This document shows positions 37,914-46,355 of a stretch of 64,000 bases of DNA, piece by piece. The translations under genes and the position numbers were made by a program. The notes under the pieces are model-generated. The model saw nothing but the letters and a program-made list of their open reading frames with translations. It was not told the origin of the DNA and searched no databases. Source of the DNA: Acidobacteria bacterium UBA2161 (GTDB lineage Bacteria; Acidobacteriota; Vicinamibacteria; Vicinamibacterales; UBA823); assembly GCA_002328835.1 (NCBI GenBank), contig DCWN01000017.1:8747-72746 (forward strand), read 5' to 3'. Each line of letters opens with the position of its first letter. The first letter of the stretch is position 1.

Positions 37914-37955
37914 GGGACTATGCGGCGACGCCCACGCGAAAAGGCGCTGATTTCA

Positions 37956-38010
37956 TTGACCCGTCGCCGTGAATTTGGTATATATATCCTTTCAACTGTA
38001 TAACTATACA
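37956..38010 (+). promoter_or_regulatory. argC promoter with ARG-box-like palindrome
   Basis: TTGACC (37956-37961), 17-base spacer, TATATA (37979-37984): a strong promoter reading into argC. About 12 bases after the -10 is TGTATA-AC-TATACA (37997-38010), a perfect inverted repeat with the dimensions of an ARG-box half-site pair. The ArgR consensus in this phylum is unknown to me, so the assignment rests on position and symmetry. Confidence 0.65.
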
Positions 38011-38018
38011 TCAGTCGG

Positions 38019-39005
38019 ATGAATATGCAAACAGTGCGGGTGGGGGTGGCGGGCGCCACCGGGTACGCGGGTCAGGAACTCCTCGCGATCCTGTCACGCC
38101 ACCCGCGCGTCTCGCTGACCGCGGCGATGTCCTCGGGCACCGGCCAGACCGAGTTGCCGCGCCTCGCGGGCGTCTGGAACGGCCGCGTGGAGCCGTTGTC
38201 GATCGACCAGCTCGCCGAGGCGGCAGCCGCCTTTCTCGCGCTCCCCGACGAGATCACGGCCGAGATCGCGCCGGCGCTCATGGCGCGCGGCGTTCGCGTC
38301 TTCGATCTCTCCGGCACGTTCCGGCTGCGTGATGCCGAGCAGCGCGCCCAGTGGTATCCGCCCGCGCCCGACGGGGCCGCGGCCGCGGCGGTGTACGGCC
38401 TGCCCGAGCACCATCGCGAGGCGCTGCCGGATGCGTCGCTCGTCGCGTGTCCAGGGTGCTACCCCACGGCCGCCATCCTCGCGCTCCGCCCGCTGGTGAC
38501 GGCTGGGCTGTTGACCGGCGATCTCGTCGTTGACGCCAAGTCGGGGATCTCAGGCGCGGGCAAGACGCCGAGCGAGCGGACCCACTTCTCTGCCACGCAC
38601 GGCAACGTCGCGGCGTACAAGGTCTTCACCCACCGCCACGCTGCCGAGATCGAGCAGGAGCTGCAGGCCCCGGTGACCTTCGTCCCGCATCTCGTCCCGC
38701 TCGACCGCGGCATCCTGGAGACGATCTACGCTCGCCTCCGGCCGGGTGCCGGAGCGCGCGAGGTCGAGGCGACCCTCCGGGCGGCGTACGACGACGCGGC
38801 CTTCGTCCGCCTCCGGGGAGCGACCCTGCCGGAGATCAGGGACGTGGCCCACACGAACTTCTGCGACATCGGCTGGTCCGCCCACGACGACGGCCGCCTC
38901 GTGGTCGTCGCCTGTCTCGACAACCTGGTCAAGGGCGCTGCCGGGCAGGCGGTGCAAGCCTTCAACATCGCGTTCGGCCTCGACGAGCGCGATGGGCTGC
39001 GCTGA
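38019..39005 (+). CDS. argC: N-acetyl-gamma-glutamyl-phosphate reductase
   Basis: Third step of arginine synthesis. 328 residues. VAGATGYAGQELL nucleotide loop, catalytic Cys in ACPGCYPTAAILAL, SGAGKTPSERTHFS, and HLVPLDRGI. Start ATG 38019, or ATG 38025 two codons later. First gene of the argCBDAJF arm. Confidence 0.95.
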   Translation: MNMQTVRVGVAGATGYAGQELLAILSRHPRVSLTAAMSSGTGQTELPRLAGVWNGRVEPLSIDQLAEAAAAFLALPDEITAEIAPALMARGVRVFDLSGTFRLRDAEQRAQWYPPAPDGAAAAAVYGLPEHHREALPDASLVACPGCYPTAAILALRPLVTAGLLTGDLVVDAKSGISGAGKTPSERTHFSATHGNVAAYKVFTHRHAAEIEQELQAPVTFVPHLVPLDRGILETIYARLRPGAGAREVEATLRAAYDDAAFVRLRGATLPEIRDVAHTNFCDIGWSAHDDGRLVVVACLDNLVKGAAGQAVQAFNIAFGLDERDGLR

Positions 39006-39021
39006 GGAGGGCGACACCGCG

Positions 39022-39888
39022 GTGCCCGAATCCCCCCAAGCTGTCGCTGCCGGCCCGATCGTCCTGAAGCTCGGCGGTGAGCTGGTCGACTCGACGACGG
39101 CGGCCGAGCGTACCGCGGCGCTCATCGCCCGGGGCGCCAGCCAGCGCCCGATCGTGGTCGTCCACGGCGGCGGACGCGAGATCGACGCCGAGCTGGCGAA
39201 GGCCGGGCTCGACAAACGCGCCGTCGACGGCCTGCGAATCACCGACCAAGCCACCCTCGACGTCGTGGTCGGCGTCCTGGCCGGCCGCGTCAACACGCGG
39301 CTCGTCGCGGCCGTGACCCAGGCCGGCGTCCCGGCGGTCGGCCTGACGGGCGCCGACGACGGCATCGGCCTCTGCCGACGAGCAGAACCGTACTGCGCCC
39401 TGGATGGAAGCACCGTCGACCTGGGCTTCGTGGGACAGCCGGTGTCAGCCGAGGCGCCGCGGCTGCTCGACCGGCTCCGGCGGGCGGGCTACACCCCGAT
39501 CGTCGCGTGCATCGGGGTCACTGAAGACGGGCAGTTGCTCAACGTGAACGCCGACGCGCTCGCGGCGCAGCTGGCGGTGAATCTGAAGGCGGGCTGGCTC
39601 GTCATCGCAGGCACGACGCCCGGCGTCCTCGATAGCGACGGCCGACCGGTCGCCCGGCTGGACGATGCGGGAATTGACGACCTCAAGGCCAGGGGCGACG
39701 TCAGTGCCGGCATGGTCGCCAAGCTCGACGCCTGCCGCATGGCGAGTCAGGGCGGTGTCGAGGCGGTCGTCATCGCCGACGGCCGCGAGACCATCGACCT
39801 CGAGTTGTTGCCCGGAACAGTCGTGGCGGCGCGCCGGTCGCCCATCGACGCCCCCGGAGCCACGGCGAGCCAGGAGAGCGGATCGTGA
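39022..39888 (+). CDS. argB: N-acetylglutamate kinase
   Basis: Phosphorylates N-acetylglutamate. 288 residues from GTG 39022, preceded by GAGGAGG (39004-39010); an ATG at 38992 overlapping argC is possible. Amino-acid-kinase fold: IVLKLGGELVD, VVHGGGREID, and the ATP site with GTTPGVLDSDG and GDVSAGMVAKLDAC. Its stop overlaps argD by GTGA. Confidence 0.94.
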   Translation: MPESPQAVAAGPIVLKLGGELVDSTTAAERTAALIARGASQRPIVVVHGGGREIDAELAKAGLDKRAVDGLRITDQATLDVVVGVLAGRVNTRLVAAVTQAGVPAVGLTGADDGIGLCRRAEPYCALDGSTVDLGFVGQPVSAEAPRLLDRLRRAGYTPIVACIGVTEDGQLLNVNADALAAQLAVNLKAGWLVIAGTTPGVLDSDGRPVARLDDAGIDDLKARGDVSAGMVAKLDACRMASQGGVEAVVIADGRETIDLELLPGTVVAARRSPIDAPGATASQESGS

Positions 39889-41105
39889 CGACCAAGGACA
39901 TTCTCGAGACCGAGGCCGCGCACATCCTGCAAACCTACAAGCGTGCCCCGATCGTGCTCTCCCGCGGCAAGGGGGTGCATCTGTTCGACGACGCGGGCCA
40001 GGAGTACACCGACCTGCTGTCGGGCATCGGCGTGGCGTCGTTGGGCCACGCCCATCCCGGGCTCGCGGCGGCCATCGCCGATCAGGCCGCGACGCTGGTG
40101 CACACGTCGAACCTCTACTTCCACCCGCTACAGGGCCAGCTCGCGGCCCGGCTGGCGGAGCTCTCCGGACTGCCTCGGGCGTTCTTCTGCAACAGCGGCT
40201 CCGAAGCGGTCGAGGCGTGTCTGAAGTTCGCGCGTCGCTACTGGCACACCAAAGGAGATACCGCGCGAACCGAGATCGTCGCTCTGGAGCAGTCGTTCCA
40301 CGGCCGAACGCTCGGTGCGCTGTCGACGACCTGGCAACCGTCGTACCGCACGCCGTTCCAGCCACTCGTGCCCGGCGTCACCTTCGTCGCCGCCGAGGCC
40401 GACGCGCTCACGACGGCCATCTCGGCCACGACTCAGGCGGTCATCGTGGAGCCGCTCCAGGGCGAGGGCGGCATCCGTCCGCTTCCACCCGAGGTCGCCC
40501 GCGCGCTGCAGCAGGCGTGCGACGACACCGGCGCGCTGCTCATCGCCGACGAGGTCCAGTGCGGATTGGGCCGCACCGGCCGGCCGTTCTATTTCCAGGC
40601 GCTCGATCTCCGCCCCGACCTGATCTCGGTGGGCAAGGCCCTCGGCGCGGGCTTCCCCGTCGGCGCGGCGCTCGTCGGCGATCGTGTCGCTGCCGCGGTC
40701 GCCTACGGCGACCACGGCAGCACCTACGGCGGCAATCTGCTGGCGTGCCGGGCGGCCCTCGTGTTTCTCGAAGAATTGATGGACCACGGCCTCCTCAATC
40801 ATGTTCGGACGGTCGGCGCGATCGCTCAAGAACGACTGCGCGCGCTCGCGGACCGGCACCCGGCCATCACCGATGTGCGGGGTGCCGGCGTGATGTGGGG
40901 AATCGAGGTCGACGCCGAGGCGGCCGAAGGGTCGGACGCCGCGGCGGTCGCCGCCGCGGCACTCGATCGGCGGCTGCTCGTGAACCGGACCGCCGGGAAC
41001 GTCGTCCGCCTGCTGCCACCGCTGACGATCACCGCCGACGAGTTCAATGCCGCGCTCGATACGCTGGACGCATCGTTCGACGCCGTCCTCGGAGGAGCCT
41101 CGTGA
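39885..41105 (+). CDS. argD: Acetylornithine aminotransferase
   Basis: PLP transaminase, fourth step. 406 residues from GTG 39885. GVHLFDDAGQEYTDLLSGIGV, FCNSGSEAVEACLKFAR, EPLQGEGGIRPLP, IADEVQCGLGRTG, and the PLP lysine in LISVGKALGAGFPVGA. GTGA overlaps on both sides (argB before, argA after). Confidence 0.95.
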   Translation: MTTKDILETEAAHILQTYKRAPIVLSRGKGVHLFDDAGQEYTDLLSGIGVASLGHAHPGLAAAIADQAATLVHTSNLYFHPLQGQLAARLAELSGLPRAFFCNSGSEAVEACLKFARRYWHTKGDTARTEIVALEQSFHGRTLGALSTTWQPSYRTPFQPLVPGVTFVAAEADALTTAISATTQAVIVEPLQGEGGIRPLPPEVARALQQACDDTGALLIADEVQCGLGRTGRPFYFQALDLRPDLISVGKALGAGFPVGAALVGDRVAAAVAYGDHGSTYGGNLLACRAALVFLEELMDHGLLNHVRTVGAIAQERLRALADRHPAITDVRGAGVMWGIEVDAEAAEGSDAAAVAAAALDRRLLVNRTAGNVVRLLPPLTITADEFNAALDTLDASFDAVLGGAS

Positions 41106-41674
41106 CCGCCACGGGCTGTCCGCCGCTGGCCACGTCGGACCGATCGAGCGTGCCCTCCAAGACCAAGGGTCCGCGGCATGCCACGATCCGCACCGCCACC
41201 GTGGCAGACGCCGCTCGGCTGCACGGACTCATCACCGACCATCTCGCCGAAGGACGACTGCTGCCGCGCGGATTGTCCGATCTCGAAGCCCACGCGACAC
41301 GGTTCTTCGTCGCGACCTCGGGCGACACGATCGTGGGCTGCGCGGAGCTGGCCCCGCTCGCGCGCTCGGTCGCGGAACTGCGGTCGTTGGCGGTCGAGGC
41401 GTCGCATCGCGGTGTCGGCGTCGGTGCCGCCCTGATCGGCGCGGTCATCGCGAAAGCGCGAGCGGGATACTTCGCCCGTCTCTCGGCGTTCACCCACGCG
41501 CCCGCACCGTTCGTCCGAATGGGCTTTTCGATCGTGCCGCGACTCTGGGTCCCGCAGAAGATTGCCACCGACTGCGTCACCTGCGACCGACTCCGCCACT
41601 GCGAGCAGCGGGCCCTCCATCTCGATCTCCGGTCGGCCGGAGCCTCGCCGCAGGCGCCGCCGCAGGTCGCGTGA
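41102..41674 (+). CDS. argA: N-acetylglutamate synthase, short GNAT type
   Basis: Acetylates glutamate with acetyl-CoA to prime the pathway. 190 residues from GTG 41102 (GTGA overlap with argD). A GNAT domain: ATIRTATVADAARLHGLITDHL, AELRSLAVEASHRGVGVGAALI (acetyl-CoA loop), APFVRMGFSIV. After it RLWVPQKIATDCVTCDRLRHCEQ matches the short stand-alone ArgA type. No kinase-like domain. With ArgJ next door the cell has both synthase and acetyl-recycling routes. Confidence 0.87.
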   Translation: MTATGCPPLATSDRSSVPSKTKGPRHATIRTATVADAARLHGLITDHLAEGRLLPRGLSDLEAHATRFFVATSGDTIVGCAELAPLARSVAELRSLAVEASHRGVGVGAALIGAVIAKARAGYFARLSAFTHAPAPFVRMGFSIVPRLWVPQKIATDCVTCDRLRHCEQRALHLDLRSAGASPQAPPQVA

Positions 41675-41691
41675 TCGAACCGGTAGCCACG

Positions 41692-42897
41692 ATGAGCAGA
41701 TACGAATCGATCGCTGGCGGCGTCACTGCCCCGGACGGGTTCCGCGCCGCGGGGGTGGCCTGTGGCATCAAGGCCGAGGGCCTCGACCTGGCAGTCGTGG
41801 CGGCCGGTGCCCCGGTGCCAGCCGCCGCGGTGTTCACGACCAACGTGGTGACGGCTGCGCCGGTCCTGGTATCGCGGTCGCACCTCGAGCAGAGCGACGC
41901 GAGCGCCCGCGCGGTCGTCATCAACAGCGGGTGCGCGAACGCGTGCACCGGCGATACCGGCATGGCCGTCGCTCGCGCGATGGCCGAGGCCGGTGCAGAG
42001 CACCTGGGGTGTGCGCCCGCAGAGATTCTCATCGCCTCGACCGGCGTCATCGGCGTCGATCTCGACGGCGCGAAGGTCGCGCGCGGAATCGCCGCCGCCT
42101 CCTCCACGCTCAGCCGTCAGGGCCATCTGGACGCGGCTCGGGCCATTCTGACGACCGACCTGGGCCCAAAGGAAGCGGCGGCTCGGGCCGAGACCGGCGC
42201 GGGTGGCTTTCGCGTCGGCGGCATGGCCAAGGGCGCCGGCATGATCGAACCGAACATGGCGACGATGCTGGCGCTGCTGACGACCGACGCGAAGGTCGCC
42301 GCGCCGCGCCTGCAGCGCGCGCTGCGAGAGGCGGTGGACGACACGTTCAACGCCATCACGGTGGACGGCGAGTGTTCGACCAACGACACCGTCTTCGCGC
42401 TGGCGAGCGGAGCCAGTGGTGTCGAGATCGATGACGCGACCTACCCGACGCTGGTCGACACGCTGCGGGCGGTCGCGCGCGATCTCGCGGTGGCGATCGT
42501 GCGAGGCGGTGAAGGCGCCAGCAAGCTCGTGGCGATCCGCGCTCACGGCGCGCGAACGCTCGACGAGGCCAGGCACGCCGCCCATACGCTGGCCAATTCG
42601 CTGCTGGTCAAGACCGCGGTGCATGGGGGCGATCCCAACTGGGGCCGGCTCGTGGCCGCAGCCGGACGCGCCGGCGTGGCGTTCGACCCCACCCGCGCCG
42701 TCGTCAGGATTGGCGACACGGTCCTGTTCGAGCACGGTCGCCCCTTCGACGAACGCGCGCCGGCCGCGGCGGACCATCTGCGCGGTACCGATGTCGAGAT
42801 TCAGGTCGACCTCGGCGTCGGCACACACGAGGCCACCGTCTGGACCTGCGACCTCAGCGCCGAGTACGTGCGAATCAATTCGGAGTACCGAACGTAG
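41692..42897 (+). CDS. argJ: Glutamate N-acetyltransferase (ornithine acetyltransferase)
   Basis: Recycles acetyl from acetylornithine to glutamate. 401 residues. GGVTAPDGFRAAGVACGIK start, NSGCANACTG, STGVIG, and the self-cleavage site in GMIEPNMATMLALL, where Thr becomes the nucleophile of the beta subunit. A GTG at 41671 overlapping the argA stop (GTGA) would add seven residues and fits the coupling pattern of this operon; ATG 41692 fits the family start. Confidence 0.94.
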   Translation: MSRYESIAGGVTAPDGFRAAGVACGIKAEGLDLAVVAAGAPVPAAAVFTTNVVTAAPVLVSRSHLEQSDASARAVVINSGCANACTGDTGMAVARAMAEAGAEHLGCAPAEILIASTGVIGVDLDGAKVARGIAAASSTLSRQGHLDAARAILTTDLGPKEAAARAETGAGGFRVGGMAKGAGMIEPNMATMLALLTTDAKVAAPRLQRALREAVDDTFNAITVDGECSTNDTVFALASGASGVEIDDATYPTLVDTLRAVARDLAVAIVRGGEGASKLVAIRAHGARTLDEARHAAHTLANSLLVKTAVHGGDPNWGRLVAAAGRAGVAFDPTRAVVRIGDTVLFEHGRPFDERAPAAADHLRGTDVEIQVDLGVGTHEATVWTCDLSAEYVRINSEYRT

Positions 42898-42907
42898 GCG
42901 AGCGCCG

Positions 42908-43840
42908 ATGCAGAAAGACTTCCTGTCGATTCTCGATCTCACCAGCGACGAGCTATCGGGCTGTCTCGACCTGGCCGCACGGCTCAAGGCCGATCGCCCG
43001 CTTCGCCGGAACGCGCCGACGGCGAACGCGCTGGAAGGCCGCCACGTGGCGATGCTGTTCGACAAGCCGTCGCTCCGGACGATGGCCACGTTCGAGATCG
43101 CCGTCCGAGAGCTGGGCGGCGAGATCATCGAGCCGCCGGCCGACTCGACGCTCGGCGGTCGGGAAGCACTGTCCGACGTCGCGCTCAACCTCGAGCGGTG
43201 GGTGGCCGCGGCGATCATCCGCACGTTCGCCCAGGCTCGGCTGGTGGAGTTCGCCCGGGTGACCAGCCGACTGCACGTCGTCAATGCCCTGAGCGACGCC
43301 GAGCACCCCTGCCAGGCCCTGGCCGACATGCTGACGCTGCGCGAGCGCTGGGGCGCCCTCGACGGCCGGGTGCTGACCTTCGTCGGCGACGGCAACAATG
43401 TCGCCACGTCGCTGGCGCAAGCCGGCGCCATGCTCGGCCTGCGGGTGCGGGTCGCATCGCCGGACGGCTACCAGCTTTCGAACCACATCGTTGAGGCGGC
43501 GACCGCCGGTGGGCGCCTCGGATCGATCGAACGATTCGTCGACGCGGGCGAGGCCGTCGCCGGTGCCGACGCCGTGTACACCGACACCTGGACCTCAATG
43601 GGCCAGGAGGACGAGTCGGCGGCACGCCGTCGGGCCTTCCAGCCCTACCAGGCCAACGCGGCCCTGCTGGCGAAGGCAAAGCCCGACGCGGTCTTCATGC
43701 ACTGCCTGCCGGCGCACCGCGGGGAGGAGGTCACCGACGAGGTGATCGACTCCACCGCCTCGATCGTCCTCGAACAGTCGGAGAACCGGCTGCACACCGA
43801 GAAGGCGCTGCTGGCGATGCTGCTGGCCGAGCGGCGCTAG
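42908..43840 (+). CDS. argF: Ornithine carbamoyltransferase
   Basis: Makes citrulline from ornithine and carbamoyl phosphate. 310 residues. Carbamoyl-phosphate motif KPSLRTMATFE (family STRTR; the second Arg is Met here), NALSDAEHPCQALADM, GDGNNVATSL, and ornithine motif MHCLPAHRGEEV, which favours ornithine over N-acetylornithine. Starts 10 bases after argJ and closes the arg operon. Confidence 0.92.
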   Translation: MQKDFLSILDLTSDELSGCLDLAARLKADRPLRRNAPTANALEGRHVAMLFDKPSLRTMATFEIAVRELGGEIIEPPADSTLGGREALSDVALNLERWVAAAIIRTFAQARLVEFARVTSRLHVVNALSDAEHPCQALADMLTLRERWGALDGRVLTFVGDGNNVATSLAQAGAMLGLRVRVASPDGYQLSNHIVEAATAGGRLGSIERFVDAGEAVAGADAVYTDTWTSMGQEDESAARRRAFQPYQANAALLAKAKPDAVFMHCLPAHRGEEVTDEVIDSTASIVLEQSENRLHTEKALLAMLLAERR

Positions 43841-43887
43841 CCACCACGGTTGCGCCACGCGGCGCGAGGCGACGGCGGAGGCTAGGG

Positions 43888-43907
43888 TATACTCCCCCGC
43901 GAAAGGA
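43888..43907 (+). promoter_or_regulatory. -10 (TATACT) and SD of the symporter gene
   Basis: TATACT at 43888-43893 and GAAAGGA at 43901-43907, 12 bases before ATG 43920. No good -35. This gives the symporter its own promoter after the arg operon. Confidence 0.45.
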
Positions 43908-43919
43908 CACCCACAACCG

Positions 43920-45266
43920 ATGCTCGACACCATCGCTGCTGCCAACACCTGGCTGATCGGCTACGTCTGGGGCGCGCCGATGATCGTGCTCCTCATGGGC
44001 ACGGGCGTGCTGCTGACCGTGCTCACCGGCGCGGTGCAGTTCCGCTACCTCGGCTTCGCCATGAAGGAAGTGCTGGGCAAGCTGACCCAGAAGAGCACGG
44101 GCGAGGGCGACGTAACCCCGTTCCAGGCCGTGGCGACGGCGCTCGCCTCGACGGTTGGCACCGGCAACATCGCCGGCGTGGCCACGGCGCTGACCTTGGG
44201 CGGCCCGGGCGCGCTGTTCTGGCTCTGGATTTCAGGCTTGCTCGGCATGTGCACGAAGTTCGCGGAGATCGTCATCGCGCTGCACTATCGCGAGCCGGAC
44301 TCGACGGGCACGATGCGCGGCGGCGCGATGTACACCTTGAGCAAGGGGCTCGGCCTGCCCTGGCTCGGCACGATCTTCGCGCTGCTGACGTCGCTGGCCG
44401 CGTTCGGCATCGGTAACATGGTCCAGGCGAACTCGCTGGCCGACAGCCTGCAATCCAGCTTCGGCGTCGCCCCGGCCGTCACCGGCATCGTCCTCGCGGC
44501 GCTCACGGCGGCGGTGATTCTCGGCGGCATCAAGCGGATCGGCGAGGTCACGCAGGTGCTCGTGCCGTTCATGAGCATCCTCTACCTCGGCGGCGGCCTG
44601 GTCATCCTCCTGATCCACTTCGCCGACATCCCCGGCGCCGTCGCGCTGGTCTTCGCGGGGGCGTTCAACGGCACGGCGGCCACGGGCGGCTTCGCCGGCG
44701 CGACGGTCATCCTGGCGCTGCGCTTCGGCATTGCGCGCGGCCTGTTCTCAAACGAGGCCGGCCTGGGAAGCGCGCCGATGGTGCACGCAGCGGCAAAGAC
44801 CGATCACCCCGTCCGGCAGGGGCTCTACGGAATCTTCGAGGTGTTCGTGGACACGGTCCTGGTCTGCACGATCACCGGCCTGGCCATCCTGGTCACCGGC
44901 GTCTGGACCAGCGGCATGGACGGCGCGGCGCTCTCGGGCGAGGCGTTCCGGCAGGGGCTGCCCGGCGGCTTCGGCAACATCATCGTCACGGCCAGCATCC
45001 TGCTCTTCGCGTTCTCGACGGTGATCGGCTGGAGCTACTACGGTGAGACCGGCATCGTCTACCTGTTCGGTGCGAAGGTGGCGCTGCCCTACCGGATCGT
45101 CTGGCTGGTCTTCATCTATCTGGGCGCCACCGGCTCTCTGCAGCTCATCTGGAGCGTCTCCGACACGCTGAACGGCCTGATGGCGATTCCGAACCTGGTG
45201 TCGGTGCTCTTCTCGATCCCGATCCTGATGAAGCTGACGAAGGAGTTCTTCGGTAAGCAGCGGTAG
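43920..45266 (+). CDS. Sodium:alanine/glycine symporter, AGCS family
   Basis: Inner-membrane Na+-coupled amino-acid importer. 448 residues, about eleven membrane spans. Family signatures: TALASTVGTGNIAGVATAL with GGPGALFWLW, the CTKFAEI segment, GGIKRIGEVTQVLVPFM, and FSNEAGLGSAPMVHAAAKTDHPVRQG. Substrate alanine or glycine by family; nothing nearby narrows it. Confidence 0.93.
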   Translation: MLDTIAAANTWLIGYVWGAPMIVLLMGTGVLLTVLTGAVQFRYLGFAMKEVLGKLTQKSTGEGDVTPFQAVATALASTVGTGNIAGVATALTLGGPGALFWLWISGLLGMCTKFAEIVIALHYREPDSTGTMRGGAMYTLSKGLGLPWLGTIFALLTSLAAFGIGNMVQANSLADSLQSSFGVAPAVTGIVLAALTAAVILGGIKRIGEVTQVLVPFMSILYLGGGLVILLIHFADIPGAVALVFAGAFNGTAATGGFAGATVILALRFGIARGLFSNEAGLGSAPMVHAAAKTDHPVRQGLYGIFEVFVDTVLVCTITGLAILVTGVWTSGMDGAALSGEAFRQGLPGGFGNIIVTASILLFAFSTVIGWSYYGETGIVYLFGAKVALPYRIVWLVFIYLGATGSLQLIWSVSDTLNGLMAIPNLVSVLFSIPILMKLTKEFFGKQR

Positions 45267-45330
45267 CGCCCGCGCTCGGCAGAGTACCCGGGCGCGAGGC
45301 TGGGCATTGCACCCGCCTACGCCTGATCGG

Positions 45331-45804
45331 CTATCGGCGAGTTGATCGCGTGAAGGTCATCGCGTTGCCGCTGGGGAAGTTCAGGCGCAGCCGTTCGCCG
45401 CCCCTCACGACCTGACACGGCTCTTCTGGCGCGTCGTCGTCGGGTCCGCGCGCGACCATCCTGAGTTCGCTCGCCGCCAGCCCGGGCATCGCCTCCCCGG
45501 CCGACAGGTGGTAGCGGTGCGTGAGTAGCAGCTGGTCGCCGGTCAGTGTGAACGACCCGCCCTCGCCCGAGCCCCGCTTTGCCTCGCCACCCTCCATTAC
45601 GAAGAAGAGGACGGTCCAGTCGTTCCCCGTGAAGAAGATCCGACCGGCCACCCGATGCGCGGTACCGTCGGACAGGATGTAGCTTTCCGCGTTCCACGCG
45701 CCCTGGACATCAACGGCGGGGACGTCCTGCGCCGCCCCGGTCGCCGCCACGCCCAGTAGGCCGATCGCAGCGGCCAGGGCCAGTCGCGCACGGAGCCTAG
45801 TCAT
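45331..45804 (-). CDS. Secreted protein of unknown function
   Basis: 157 residues from ATG 45804. Signal peptide (LALAAAIGLLGVAATGAAQ), then a lipocalin-like beta pattern (VQGAWNAESYILSDGTAHRV, FFTGNDWTVLFFVM, FTLTGDQLLLTHRY) typical of small secreted barrels; no named family. It overlaps the last 8 bases of the AhpD-like remnant upstream. Confidence 0.65.
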   Translation of the reverse strand: MTRLRARLALAAAIGLLGVAATGAAQDVPAVDVQGAWNAESYILSDGTAHRVAGRIFFTGNDWTVLFFVMEGGEAKRGSGEGGSFTLTGDQLLLTHRYHLSAGEAMPGLAASELRMVARGPDDDAPEEPCQVVRGGERLRLNFPSGNAMTFTRSTRR

Positions 45805-46014
45805 TCGTGGTGGCATCCTCATCCGCATTCCAGAACTCCTCCAATGGCACGCCCAGACCATCGGCCAGGCGGTTGACGAAGGCGTAGTAGCCGGACACCA
45901 GGTTCATGTCGAGGATCGCGCGGTCACTGAATCCGGTCGCGCGCAGGCGATCGACGTCGGTCGGCGCCACGGTCCACGGCTCGCGCGTCAGCTTGACGGC
46001 ATAGTCCAGCATCG
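45797..46014 (-). pseudogene. 3' remnant of an AhpD-like peroxidase-related gene
   Basis: About 71 residues beginning MLDYAVKLTREPW and continuing ILDMNLVSGYYAFVNRLADGLGV. This is the C-terminal third of alkylhydroperoxidase-like/carboxymuconolactone decarboxylase proteins; full members are near 180 residues and their active CxxC lies in the missing part. Upstream the similarity stops at about 46012-46018, where the sulfatase remnant begins on the other strand. It cannot encode a working enzyme. Confidence 0.75.
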
Positions 46015-46017
46015 CGC

Positions 46018-46290
46018 CCGGCGCTCCTTGGGGACGCTCCTCCCGAGGATGGACCGGTGGTGCACCACAGCATGCAGGGGATGTTCGCCGTGCGGCACGG
46101 ACCGTGGAAGCTCGTGGCAGGGCGCGGATCCGGTGGGTTCTCCGAGCCGGTCCGGTACGAGCCGGAACCCGGAGAGCCGGAGGGCCAGCTCTACAACCTG
46201 GACGAGGATCCGGGTGAGGAGGTCAATCTCTACGCCGATCGCCCGGACATCGTGGAGACGCTGATGGAAACGCTCGACGCCATCCGCTGA
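46018..46290 (+). pseudogene. 3' remnant of a sulfatase gene
   Basis: About 90 residues reading ALLGDAPPEDGPVVHHS, then GMFAVRHGPWKLVAGRGSGG, PGEPEGQLYNLDEDPGE and VNLYADRP. This is the C-terminal end of arylsulfatase-type proteins. The catalytic N-terminal domain with the formylglycine site is absent. It starts where the AhpD-like remnant on the opposite strand ends. No ribosome site suits an independent gene. Confidence 0.75.
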
Positions 46291-46355
46291 GCCCTTCGCT
46301 GAGCGTCGGCATCGCTCGCCTACCGAGTCGCCACCGGCAGGTCATCCCGGTTGCC

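Noticed and set aside
41044..43431. A 795-codon open frame antisense to argA, argJ and argF
   Set aside because: It is a GC-rich third-position shadow: low-complexity Arg/Ala/Ser composition, no recognisable domain, and three well-supported arg genes lie on the other strand.
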